Position numbers and translations under genes: made by a program. From Elysia chlorotica (taxonomy: Eukaryota; Mollusca; Gastropoda; Plakobranchidae): a DNA stretch of 64,000 bases. Below, one piece after another: positions 1 through 10,553 of this stretch. Location: assembly GCA_003991915.1 (NCBI GenBank), contig RQTK01000209.1, positions 255,875 through 319,874 of the forward strand, in the 5' to 3' direction. The first letter of the stretch is position 1. Each line of letters opens with the position of its first letter. The notes beneath the pieces were generated by a model, which saw only the letters and a program-made list of their open reading frames with translations, had not been told where the DNA came from and ran no database searches.

Positions 1-354
1 CCGAGGTCGAACATCTGGCCATTCTGTCTGTGGGGTTTGGGTTTGGACATGTTTCGAAGGCTAAGCGTCAGATATGAAAGTTCTGTGTGATTCCTGTGAA
101 TTGTAATAGTCTTGACAATGTTTGTTCCAAGATCCACATCAGTATCTATTGGCTAAAGGAGTTTTCCCCACATTTTTGCCATTTTAACATGAACAGACAG
201 ATGATTGGTGAGTGGACTTATGAAGCTATCCACTTGTACTCATGTGTGGACATAACTCAAAGCAACCACAACCTCTTATCAGCTTTTAGGCTTTTTTCAA
301 TCATTTCTTGTCAACACAATGTCAGTGTAAATGTAAGCGGCTAAGACAGAGAGT

Positions 355-470
355 CATGGTACCCTTGCACTGTCTCTATGTAGCAACATGCAAACTTGTC
401 AGACATTAGTTCTGGATCCGTTCACAATATAGTTTATATAGCACTGACATTTGATGCTAAGCAACAACAC
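355..470 (+). repeat. Degraded SINE, 3' part
   Basis: This stretch holds the distal landmarks of the SINE family seen complete at 9811-10074: a 'cttgtcagacattagt' segment, then 'tccgttcacaatatag', 'tatatagcactgacat' and an A/C-rich end. No tRNA-like head is present. The rest of 1-546 shows no gene. Confidence 0.5.
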
Positions 471-546
471 TTTGTCTATACAGAAGAGTAAGACATGATC
501 ATGCTTGCATTAGATGAAAGGAAGACGACTTTTTGTGCAGCGGGCG

Positions 547-794
547 TCAGTTGAGACTCCCTGTCCCAGAATTCCTTGCGAAGTGCACCATCCTGTCAAC
601 TTCCTGTGCGGCCACAGATGGCTTTGTCCTGGCCAAGGCCGCCTCCATATTTTCAAAAGTCACTTGAGGCTCTTGGATCATATTTGGATCTAAGTCCCAC
701 ATGGATATCTGAGAGGCACCCTCATCGGTCTCCTGGCACGGCACAAATTTCTCTACCAAGCAGAGGTCTTGGTCTGTGTTCTTCCCCTCTCTAC
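547..794 (-). CDS. VPS4-like exon e: beta-domain and C-terminal helix
   Basis: 248 nt, acceptor gtctcacag|GTAGAG, ending in TGA at 547-549. Encodes [13 protein letters not shown]..., then an acidic W-D-L segment, then [20 protein letters not shown] and a final helix. VPC...W.D...EP.V....M...L...RP.V is the usual end of VPS4 proteins, so this exon identifies the subfamily best. The protein ends about where VPS4 normally ends. No AATAAA is visible downstream within the window. Confidence 0.9.
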
Positions 795-3700
795 CTGTGA
801 GACGTACAAAGAAGATTTAAGTTTTTAACTTTTATACATGTAAACAGAGGACAGGACATAAGTCAACTTATGATTATCTTTTTTTTTTATTTCATAAGTT
901 TATAGTTTAAATTATGCCTGCGAAGGTCAATTAAGCTACAATAAATGGTTTACTACTATTACAAATAGTAAACAAAAATTAAATGTAGACAATTTTGTGC
1001 CCCCCTTTCCTGTAAAATACATAAAATTACCAAGGGAAAATAAACATGCCAAACTTTGCCAGTAAATGCATAGCACATCAAATTATACTGTACTCTTACA
1101 AAAATTACAATTTATTTGAGTAAAGTAATAAAGATATGTTACAATACATGTCAAAATTAAGGGGCACCATATTACATCAACACATGGTTTCTTGAGCAAA
1201 TTTGCCAATTTAAGTTAAAAGTTAACTAAAAATGTTACTCTCTAAAATTCTTATTCAATAAACAAAACTGAAGACGAAAAAAGATATGATTCAATATCGC
1301 TACCTTTCTCAATACATGCCAGCCCATAATCTATTAGTATTACATGTATTTTAGAAATACTCCAGGGGACTCAAAATGAGTACCAAGGGAAGCTACAATG
1401 TAAAAATTGAACTGAAAGCCCAAGAACACATTTTACCTCCCTTAGAAAAAAAAATCGTTTCTGTTGTATGTAATTTTTTTATTTATTTACTTATAATATT
1501 ATATGACTAATGAAATTTTTAAAAAGCACGCAAAATAAACAAAAGCAAAAACACAACCTTTCAAGCCTGCACTTATAGAGTAAAGTTTGATTGCTTTCAA
1601 GATTCGAATATTGTAGTGTTACAGCTATATCTACAAATCTAGCTCACAATAAGTAAATAACTTTGACTATGCTACTTAAGGTGCCAGATTGTGTAGTTGA
1701 GAAAGGGTTGTGTTTATGAGTAGGAGGTTCCGGGTTCCATCCCCAACAGGTGCCCAAAGTTGGCTTTCTGTACAAATATTGCTATCGTCTCCATATGGCA
1801 TTCTTGAGGAAATGAACAGGATGTAACACTAATTAAAAATTGAAGAGCACGCTTGTGCCCTCCTTATTTGCCTTCACATGTATCAGTTTATCAAAATAAT
1901 CATCGTAATAAACTGAGGGCTAAGGCAATAAAAAGGCTCTATCATACACTCGCCATGTCATACCATCTTCTTGTGCACAAAGCTTTGTGGCTTTTCTCTA
2001 CTGGTGATGTGAAAAAGTTATAATACTAAAGTTATTGTATTCAATGCGTAATGCCTTAAATATGCACAATTTCTTAATCTTTCAAATACCACAACTATTC
2101 AGTGCTACCAGTAAAATTGATCCAATTCTCAGGACCAACACAGCCTTTCATCACTACACAAAGTGATACTTTTGCAAAACAAAGAATGTTTGATTTCAAA
2201 GCAAATGTTAAGGGCAATCCTTGATAAGTATAATGTCCCACTTTTGTATCACAGAATCAGATAGAACAAAGGGAGAAACAAGTAAGATTTAAGTCTCTGA
2301 TTTTCTATAAAACAGTCCAGAGTACTAACCCATTGAACTATATAAACTTAAAATTACTCTTGGTAGTGCAATGTGGTAGTATCCATGTGGCTACACCTCC
2401 ACATTTAGCCTATCATCAGCAGCCTCAACTGTATCATATCCTCCATCAATCTTTTGTAATAGGCGATTGTTGGGTTATACGGTTGGTTGTCTCAGAGCTT
2501 ACATCAAGACTATGTGGGTGATTTTTCAAGTTGGCATCATCATATGTTTAATTTTAACCTTCCATGTCTGCTTCGCAGTCTGTCTGTGATGACTCAGGTT
2601 TTTAAAGCCTAAAACAAGTTATGATGGTCTATTATTTGCCAACTCTTGTCTCCATGTTGCTGACATGTTGAAATCTTCATCAATGGTTGATTTATATAGA
2701 GAGCGTCTAAATTTGAGTCTCGGTGGGAGGTTTTTTTTGGGAGGGGGGGGCATTCCAATGTTGTCGAGAGTGCCGTGTCTCACACAAAACCACTACAACA
2801 CAAGCTCAATTCCATCAATACAAGCAGCAATAAACCAGTACATTAGAGTACAGAGTAATGTTCCCAAATAAAATCATTCGCAAGCAGCACATATATCATA
2901 AGAGAAACATTGTATTCCACACATACATCAAAAACGGGTGAGGCTGGGTCTGTTAGGATAGCAAGGTACAGAGAACACTTATTAAATGATTTCAACAATA
3001 GAAAACCGCAGAGCCCACGAATTTACAAACGATCTAATGAATAACTCTACATATAAACATTACTCCAGATCGCATCTGCTCTCCGTAAATGAACTGTGCT
3101 GTGTCTTTAAAACCATAATGTGTGTAAAATGTGCTGTATAGTTTTACAGTTTCATTTAATTATTTACGTAATAAAATCTCTCTGATAACTTACAAGAATA
3201 CTGTTTTTTGAAAACTTGTTATTAAGTTTTACAGCCTAAATATAGATAATGCGGGAAAAGATTGAAGCGTACTGATTGAGCTGTCATGGTCACAATTATT
3301 TTATGAACACTTTGTTATTTGGGGAAATACAGATCTAACATGTTGGGAACACAATGTTAAAATAAAAAAAACAAATTGTGGCACTTATTTTTTTTTATTG
3401 AATAATTTATATGAGTAGTCACGGATTCAATGATGTGAAAAAGTCTTTCGATATCTGACCCGATAACAACAAGACTACTGCAATTAATCTTTTCATTCTT
3501 TTTATAAACAAGCAATCATCAAAATCACTTTAACATTAATTTGCTTTTTTCATATTTAATTCTTGAGAGTTGAAAATTAAAGCCAATATATTGGCAATAC
3601 TGCACCCTTGCTCACACCCACACAGGCTACCTGCGCTGAGCAAAAGTTCACCCCTATTGACTTTGGTAGTAAACACGGTTCTGGGCTAACTAAAGTATCG

Positions 3701-4103
3701 CTGATGTGACGCCGTGTAAAGAATATATTTACCTGAATTGTGAGGCGAATATTGAGAAGGATCATTCTGTGTCTCTAGTGAAAAGGCTGCAGCAGCAACA
3801 GCAGCGTCGGTAGAGGTATCAGCCTCATTCTGGGTTGAGTTGGTTCCCTCAGGTTCCTGGAACAGAGAATTATCAACAAAGATAAGACTAAGAATAAGAA
3901 AGAGAAGTTATTTTTATAAGACAGTAAGGAATTTATGGAAATTGACCATATTTTGAGATGTATCAATGTATGTTTGGACACTGTGCACATTACTATTTGA
4001 GTGAACTATTGTGAGTATAACTGCTGATTAGATTATCATGAAAGTGGACAGTTATTATAATTCTTATGCCAAAAGAGCAGTGAATGAGTGTGTTCATGAA
4101 AGG

Positions 4104-4183
<80 letters not shown>

Positions 4184-4831
4184 GAGAGAGAGAGAAAGGG
4201 AGAGGAGAAAGAGAAAGTAATCTATACGTCTATTTAATACAATTTATCTGGAGTCTTCCTTAAGAATATGAATCAGTACATTAATCATTTGAAAAGGTGT
4301 CTCAGAGTTGCGGATGTTCTTGCTCATAAATCATCTTGTTGACAAAATAAATCTTTAAAAATATGAATGATGTCAATTGGTTGCGTTTTGGTAAAGGCCT
4401 TTTAGGGATTGTTGAAGATGTCAGAATTGAGTTGCAATATACATGTTTTATTATTATTCAACTCAAATAAGAACTGTAGACTACGAAAACGCGTTGCACT
4501 TCAAAGGGAAACTCAAAAGGACAATAAAGAAACTGCATGCTTTCACAAAACATAAGTACACAAAGATGTAAGTGTATTATTAATGTGTATGTTTATTAAA
4601 AATAAACAAGGGGATTCAATTCAATGTATGCACCGAAAAACATTAGTTCAATAGGGAAGATAATGTAATAAAATTGGATCACACATTTTGAACGTTTGCA
4701 GTAGAAAGAAGTACAATCTATTATAGTAGATAGGAATTATATGTAAGATTCTCATGAAAGTGGACAGTTATTATAATTCTAATGCCAAAAGAGCAGTGAT
4801 GAGAGTGTTCATGAGAGACAGACAGGCAGAC

Positions 4832-4883
<52 letters not shown>

Positions 4884-7636
4884 GATTTAATATTATGAAT
4901 TCACCTCTGTTGTGAAAATTATTTTTTTTTCTTACACATGACGTCTAGAAAACACAAACCATGATGTAGGATCTTGAATTATGGTTTCAATTAGAGGCGA
5001 CAGCACAGAAATAAAAACTGATTTATGAATAGTTTTCACAGGTAAGTTGAACTAGTTAAGCAATAATCGATCTTAAACTAGGAGATATCGGTCTAATAAT
5101 TGTCAAGTTTGCATACAATTTACCAAAGCTAAAAACAGTACCGCATTTATTTCAATCAAATAAAGAGTAAATCATTCACATAGTTTTTAATACCTCCGCA
5201 ATTTTGTCTATCTCTCTTGGGACCAAAATCTTCTTGAAAAACTTAGCATTTGTGATGTTGCGGATTCCCTGCATTGCCGCATCTTTGACTAGGCAGCAAA
5301 TATCTGACCCAGTAAAACCTGAAAGTTTTGAGGAAAATTCAATAAAAGCATGTTAGCCTACATTTGTTCCAGAGAGCTCAAACAGATTTTCTTTGGACTG
5401 AGAAGCAAGATGGCCATGGTTCGAATCTCAGCTGGTTCTCCCAGCACTATATTAGGAACCTGGTAAAACATATAGCTCTAGTTTTATTGATGTAATTGTT
5501 TCTATCCCCCACCCGAAAAAACAAAAACAAGAATAAAAAAAGTAGCAGTTATTCTCAGGGTCTCAGAATATTTGCTTAAGTCCATCTGAATGATAACTCT
5601 GGTAGCGTAAGTGAATAATATAACAGTCTGAATTCCAATTACATCAAGCGAGTTTCAGTGAAGTGGTGCAACATTAAAAATGTTTAGGTTCACTCCAGAG
5701 ATGAATTGTCCTTGGGTACCAGACCAATATTTCTGCTTAAGATAATAATTTTATCAAAGATTTATATAATTACTCGAAGACAGTGTTAAAACTTCTATAG
5801 TCGTTACTGTTGGAGTGTCTTTTTTGTTACCTGGTCATTGGATAGCATAGTGGATATTGCGAACATTTAGTCTTCTCAATTTGATCATCACATAACTGGA
5901 TATTTTGGCTGAGGATTTCATATAGTAAATTATTAATACTATACAACATTACATGTATTACAAGTACAGTCTTTAAAAAAAAGGACATGTACTTTTTTTT
6001 ATTTTCATATAAGTACTATAAAAGTGTTGACTGTATGAATATGGATCATGCACCTGCTGTCTTTTCGCTGAGCTCATTTAGTTCGTCATCTGTCATATTG
6101 TGACCTGTGTCTCTCAAATTGAATCTGATCAAATCTCTGCGAGTTTCCTTCCCTGGGAGGTCAACATATCTGGAGGAAGAAATAATTTTTCTTTAAATAT
6201 GAATATACATGTCTTAGCTGAAGAAAATCTATGAAAAACTTAGGCATCTAATATTTAGCAAAGATAAGCTGAGAAGTAAGTTGAAATTCAAACATACTCA
6301 AACAAATGTGTACAGAATTATGTGATCAGTTTTTTTAGTGTAACTAGAAGAACAGGTTAACAACAAGGTTCATAATATTTTTAAAATCTTATAAAGGCTC
6401 AATAACAAAAAAATAAAAAACGAGGAAAAAACCAGACATCTAAAAAAGCAATTGCTCCTGCCTCCAAAGCTTAATTACTCTGGAAACTTTGGGAAATGCC
6501 AAATTGTTCATGTTTGGCAACAAACTCAACAGTAGTAATTTTATAAGGATAGCTACATGTAAGATCTCGTCGCCTGTCGTTGACAGATAAAAATTACAAC
6601 AGTGTTTATTTATCAATCATCTAGCTGAGACTAGTTAGGGTGAAATTTTGGCTCATCCCATACCAAATACTTTGGCAAGTTTCAAGAAAAAAAAAGACAA
6701 TCTGAAAATCCTCGCTCAGCATACCCAATACTGCTACTCCGTACTCTGTTTCATAGTTATCACACTGAGTGAGAAGAGCAATCATTTAGATAACTATATA
6801 AGAATGCCTTAGAATCTTATTAAGCACTACATGCAATGCTAGATTCATAGAAAGTACTTTAGACTATACTCATTTTTGTGTGTGCTAGTACTGCTACATT
6901 TTCACTATAGAGAAGCAAATCTGAGGAGTAAAGGCAAAAAAAATAAAAAAAAAAAAAGCAAAAAATAGTGCATTGATAGGGAACAAATGTACTAAAACCA
7001 GTTTATGCTTCGTTTAAGAAAAAAATTTATTTTTTTTTAATTTATAATTGGAGCAACGAAAACAATATTATTTCAAGGAGTTTAATTTATGCTGCTTCAG
7101 TCACACTCACATAAGTTTAAACATCTTGATAATTTTTGGATCAATGAGCCAAGGAGATGTGGAGGACGCGATGAAAGTCACGCCACTGTTTTCACCTGCG
7201 GAGCTGTCCAGCCACTGTGAGGCCCGGAACTGCTGAAGCTGTGACAGAAATTCCTCCCTCCATCCAGGCTGATCCTCCCCGTCATTCCACAGGACATGCA
7301 GATCCTCAAAGTTAAGGATGCAAGGTCTGTTTGCTCTGGCGGTACTGAACATAACTTTCAGACTGTCTGAAAAATCCTTGGGGTAGGCAGGACCCCTCAT
7401 AGCATAGGGACTAGAGACCAGAAGTTTGACTTTGACTTCTGCTGCCAAGGCACGGAGAAGAAACGTCTTTCCCACCCCCGGGTGCCCGAAGAGTAGAATC
7501 GGTTTTTGCGATGAATCCGCCCAGGCTGAAGTTTGCAGAGATTCACAGAGACTTTTCTTGACATCGGAATATCCGCAGGCATGTTTAAGCGTCACATTAA
7601 TGGTGTCCATGCACATTTCACTCAACAAATTTGATT
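547..7636 (-). CDS. VPS4-like AAA+ ATPase with altered active site (five exons)
   Basis: Five exons read on the minus strand: 7636-7111, 6169-6054, 5318-5194, 3856-3733 and 794-547. All boundaries have AG/GT ends and compatible phases. The product is about 375 residues: AAA+ core, AAA lid, a low-complexity insert, then the VPS4-type beta-domain region and C-terminal helix ([20 protein letters not shown]). VPS4 proteins disassemble ESCRT-III at endosomal and other membranes. Walker A is intact (GHPGVGKT). The Walker B acidic pair reads FED instead of the usual IDE order, the sensor-1 ATN is replaced by SST, and the RRRF arginine-finger segment is replaced by IKMF. The pore-loop KWLGE is also missing. 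No MIT domain was found. I infer a divergent paralogue with weakened or lost ATPase activity. The assignment to VPS4 rests on remembered family motifs, not a search. The 5' end is uncertain. Confidence 0.85.
795..3732 (-). other. Intron between VPS4-like exons d and e
   Basis: AT-rich and without a recognisable exon. At about 1690-1830 there is a tRNA-like segment with a B-box-like 'ggttccatcccc'. It is followed by sequence ending near 'aacaggatgtaacact', probably an old tRNA-derived SINE unlike the main family. A short G run lies near 2737-2750. Confidence 0.45.
3733..3856 (-). CDS. VPS4-like exon d: low-complexity insert
   Basis: 124 nt, acceptor tgttccag|GAACCT and donor TTCAG|GTAAAT. Encodes 41 residues rich in E, N, T, S and A ([20 protein letters not shown]...). 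It sits between the small subdomain and the beta-domain region, where VPS4 proteins normally have a shorter linker. The phases fit both neighbours, which supports a real exon despite low complexity. Confidence 0.75.
4031..4215 (+). repeat. Duplicated unit A1 with (GA)n tail
   Basis: A unit starting 'tcatgaaagtggacagttat' runs about 75 bp to 'gtgttcatga' and continues into about 90 bp of (GA)n with rare interruptions. Nearly the same unit recurs at 4750-4877. It lies in the intron between VPS4-like exons c and d. Confidence 0.85.
4750..4877 (+). repeat. Duplicated unit A2 with (GACA)/(GA)n tail
   Basis: Second copy of the unit at 4031. It differs by a few substitutions and small indels, then runs through 'gacagacaggcagacaaa' into (GA)n. 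Unit plus microsatellite appear to have duplicated together about 720 bp apart. Confidence 0.85.
5194..5318 (-). CDS. VPS4-like exon c: AAA small subdomain / sensor-2 region
   Basis: 125 nt, acceptor ctttcag|GTTTT and donor GCGGAG|GTATTA. Encodes [20 protein letters not shown] followed by a FFKK motif. This is the counterpart of the VPS4 GYSGADI...VRD..MQPVR...HFKK block. It ends in phase 0. Confidence 0.92.
5395..5460 (+). repeat. tRNA-like SINE remnant
   Basis: 'atggttcgaatctcagctgg' matches a Pol III B box, with a plausible A-box region just before it. It is intronic in the VPS4-like gene, and no intact tRNA fold is evident. Confidence 0.35.
6054..6169 (-). CDS. VPS4-like exon b
   Basis: 116 nt, acceptor cctccag|ATATG and donor GCAG|GTGCAT. 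Encodes [18 protein letters not shown] and the following small-domain helix ([10 protein letters not shown]). This matches the VPS4 stretch of an aromatic-x-LP loop followed by the helix before GYSGAD. It begins with one base to finish a codon and ends with one base. Confidence 0.9.
7111..7636 (-). CDS. VPS4-like exon a: AAA+ large subdomain
   Basis: Encodes the P-loop half of the ATPase. Walker A GHPGVGKT lies at 7464-7487 and the FED Walker B equivalent near 7302-7310. Then comes a sensor-1 equivalent [13 protein letters not shown]. The donor is AT|GTGAGT at 7110-7109, leaving two bases of a codon that the next exon completes as ATA (Ile). The acceptor at 7636 (attcag|AATCAA) is only moderately good. 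The frame stays open to an ATG at 7698-7700, so the exon could start further right. Confidence 0.85.
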
Positions 7637-8048
7637 CTGAATACATTTCACAGTTTAAATGTGCGAATATTTGGATTAACAGTTTTGTTTTGTTTAACAA
7701 TCATCTTGATATTTCAATTTCCAATTCAGTGGTAAAATGTGAATAGCAGTTCCATACATGGACTACTCCCATTACAGAAATAAAAAATCAATGATAATGG
7801 ATATTGATATTGATCTCTGTGTCCAATTTACTAAGAGACTTAAATTTTTTGGCTTATTCAGCAGTAGAAAGATTGATTGCCTCGTGCAAGTGCTTGGAAA
7901 TAGGAAAGTTAATATGAATAACTAATACAAAAATTAAAATTGTATCATTTTGTATTCTTAGAGCTGCGCTATACCTATTTTGAAATTTGTGTGTGCTATA
8001 TGTCTCAACCTGGATAACCAATTGAAATCAGTAGTCTTAGGGTCTAGA

Positions 8049-8476
8049 TCTAGATCTATGTCTTGTTGTGAATAGATCTATAGAGATCTAGATCTAGATC
8101 TAGAAATGTAGAATCTAGATTCTAGTCTTAGGTTCAAACTTTTTCAAGATAGTAGAGGAATATCTTTATGATTTATGAACATGTTCTTTTATTTCTTTGT
8201 TACAGGTAACCAACTGTTATCTTAAATTGTCATTGTTGTTTTCACTAAGACTCGTTTAATCAAATAAAGTCTTATTCGAAATTTAACAATGACAATTTAA
8301 GATAACAGTTGGCTGCCTGTAACAAAGAAATAAAAGAACATGTTCATAAATCATACAGATATTCCTCTAGATAGTATTATAGTTCAAGCCTCAATCTAGA
8401 TCTATGCCTTGTTGTCAATAGATCTATAGAGATCAATATCTAGATCTAGAAATGTAGAATCTAGATTCTAGTCTTA
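8049..8476. mobile_element. Fold-back element flanked by 82-bp direct repeats
   Basis: Two 84-nt arms, 8154-8237 and 8285-8368, are reverse complements with about three mismatches and are separated by a 47-nt loop. The hairpin is bracketed by two 82-bp direct repeats, 8049-8130 and 8395-8476. Both begin 'tctagatctatg' and end 'attctagtctta', with a few differences. No coding capacity is seen. The long arms suggest a MITE or fold-back transposon. The flanking repeats are far too long for a target-site duplication and may be part of the element or a separate duplication. Confidence 0.75.
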
Positions 8477-9117
8477 TCTCTTTTATTTAGATTTTATACT
8501 TTAGGCGTTCTATCTCTTTCTCTGCAATCCTCCACCTAGAATCCACTGTTAAAGTTAGATCTTGATTAGTTCTCCTGTAATGATTTGTATATCGACTTTA
8601 TATGATTGTGCACATGCAGAGTGCCTGGTTCTAGATTTTATGGGCCTTGGGCCTATGTAGGCTACTAAGCATTGTACTAGCCTACTCAGTAGTACTCACT
8701 ACTCAATAGGCTCCGCCTCCCAGCCTTTCCACTCCACCAAGGCCTATGGGCTCCCCTTGTTATAAAAATAAGAAAGATAAGTTCTAGTTTCGCTTTTATA
8801 ATCTTTCGATTACTTTTACCTCTGTCGTTAAGGTAAACTAATAATGAGAAACACACTAATCTAGCAGCACTCGATACCGTATCTGTAATTTTGAAATATT
8901 TACGCCAATGGTTAAATCCATATTCATATTCACGCAAGTTGTGGACCAACCCTCAAGTTTTCACTGCATTGTGTAAATTCTGACTGTTGCCCCGACTTCT
9001 AGCTGCAGGTTAGCTTATTTCAATTACATCTAGACTCTAGATCTAGCTATATACTTCTCTTAGTATTTTGAGGAAGTCTTAAAAATTAAAAAAATATCCA
9101 CCTATTTACCTATCCAC

Positions 9118-9325
<208 letters not shown>

Positions 9326-9427
9326 CTTTCTTTCTTTAAACCTATCTACATATTAACCCTTACAAATCCATGTACGCATAATTATTTTATCACTCAATCT
9401 ATCTCTCTGCTGAAACTGGTCTATCTA

Positions 9428-9475
9428 CAGACAACAACAACAACAACGACGACGACGACGACGACGACGACAACA
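9428..9475 (+). repeat. (ACA)n/(ACG)n microsatellite
   Basis: A run of ACA triplets turns into about eight ACG triplets, consistent with a point change spread by slippage. Confidence 0.9.
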
Positions 9476-9810
9476 GAATACTAGAAATCCTTTGTTGAAA
9501 CGTAACAATATAATTTTTAATTAATTAACACCTTTTCTACGGGTAAGGAATGCAACTGTCAAATGTCTAGATCTAAATCAATACTTATCAATCTATCTAG
9601 GTCTACGGATCTAAACAACAACGTTCACTACGGCAAGATGTTTCAACACACTCATAATTACAAACACTGCTCTTCAAAACATTCCTCGCTAACGCACTAC
9701 ACAAGACACACATCTCGAAATTCCTAAGCCCACTTCGACTTTTTTCCAGTACACCCCAGGACTTTCCAGTCCTTATTCCATATTCTAGTTCACTTCGCCC
9801 TTTGATTAAC

Positions 9811-10074
9811 ACTGGGTGGCGCGGTGGTCCTGGGGTAGAACATCGGCTTCCAAAGCAAATAGGCCCGAGTTCGAGCCCTGGCAATTGCGTTCTCTACTGG
9901 TTGGGTCGGTGTAAGTTAGCCGGCTGAGACAGGAGTCCTGGTATCCCCGCCCTGTCTCGGGTGTGGCAGCACATAAAATTGTCAGACGTCCGTCTTGGGG
10001 CCCGTCCACAATAATAGTCTATATAGTGCTGATGTTGGACGTTAAACCAACTCAACAACAGCAACAACAACATT
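9811..10074 (+). mobile_element. Full-length tRNA-derived SINE
   Basis: Reference copy for the main SINE of this window, about 255 bp. The head has an A-box-like 'ggtggtcctggggtagaaca' and a B box 'gagttcgagccctgg'. The middle carries 'gctgagacaggagtcctggt' and 'gccctgtctcgggtgtggca'. The conserved 3' part reads 'ctatatagtgctgatgttgg' then 'acgttaaacc', and the tail is (CAA)n-like. Structure and abundance recall molluscan V-SINE-type elements such as RUDI; that name is a guess from memory. Confidence 0.8.
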
Positions 10075-10103
10075 CATTAAAATTATTCACTAACGTTACT
10101 CAC

Positions 10104-10353
10104 CCCGCTCTTCTAGGCCTGATTCAACTCCCCCAGGACAGGGCAGGGGAACGGTGATGGCGCCCCGGAGACTCGGCATTGGGTCCTCGCGACACCGCAA
10201 AACAAGGCGAAGCGCAGTAAACATTGGGTGCAGATAGAGTTTTAACACCGTGCGCGCTTGGCTTTGCTTATTTCTTTCATACACATTGCGGCTACCAAAA
10301 AGAACAGACAAAGCCACAGAATTGGCTAAAGTAAACACTTTTTTGCCTAACAA
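10104..10353 (-). CDS. Candidate 5' exon, possibly of the VPS4-like gene
   Basis: A GC-richer block that is open on the minus strand from an ATG at 10353 and ends at a strong donor, GCGGG|GTGAGTAAC. It leaves one base over, which is what the acceptor at 7636 needs. The peptide (MLGKKVFTLANSVALSVLFG..., with an internal MFTALRLVLRC) matches no MIT domain or other family I know. Linking it to the ATPase rests only on strand, donor quality and phase, and phase alone has a one-in-three chance. It could equally be an unrelated exon or a chance open frame. Confidence 0.3.
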
Positions 10354-10553
10354 GGGTAATAGTGATCTATTTATTTAAAAATAGTGTCATAGTTAGGACA
10401 GAATGGCACTCAGTGAGTATGTTTGTTGAGCATAACAAGCCTATGTTCACCGTGCTTCGTCGCTAGTCGCATTTTAGGCCTGTTTCCTGTCTTGATTAAC
10501 TTCTACTGTCTTTGCCCTAGGCCTACCTTCTTGGAGAACTTCCTTGAATTTAC

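Noticed and set aside
4038-4220. RERERE-type open frames over GA repeats (also at 12.7, 33.2, 44.9, 52.0 and 58.7 kb)
   Set aside because: They are translations of (GA)n microsatellites with no coding context.
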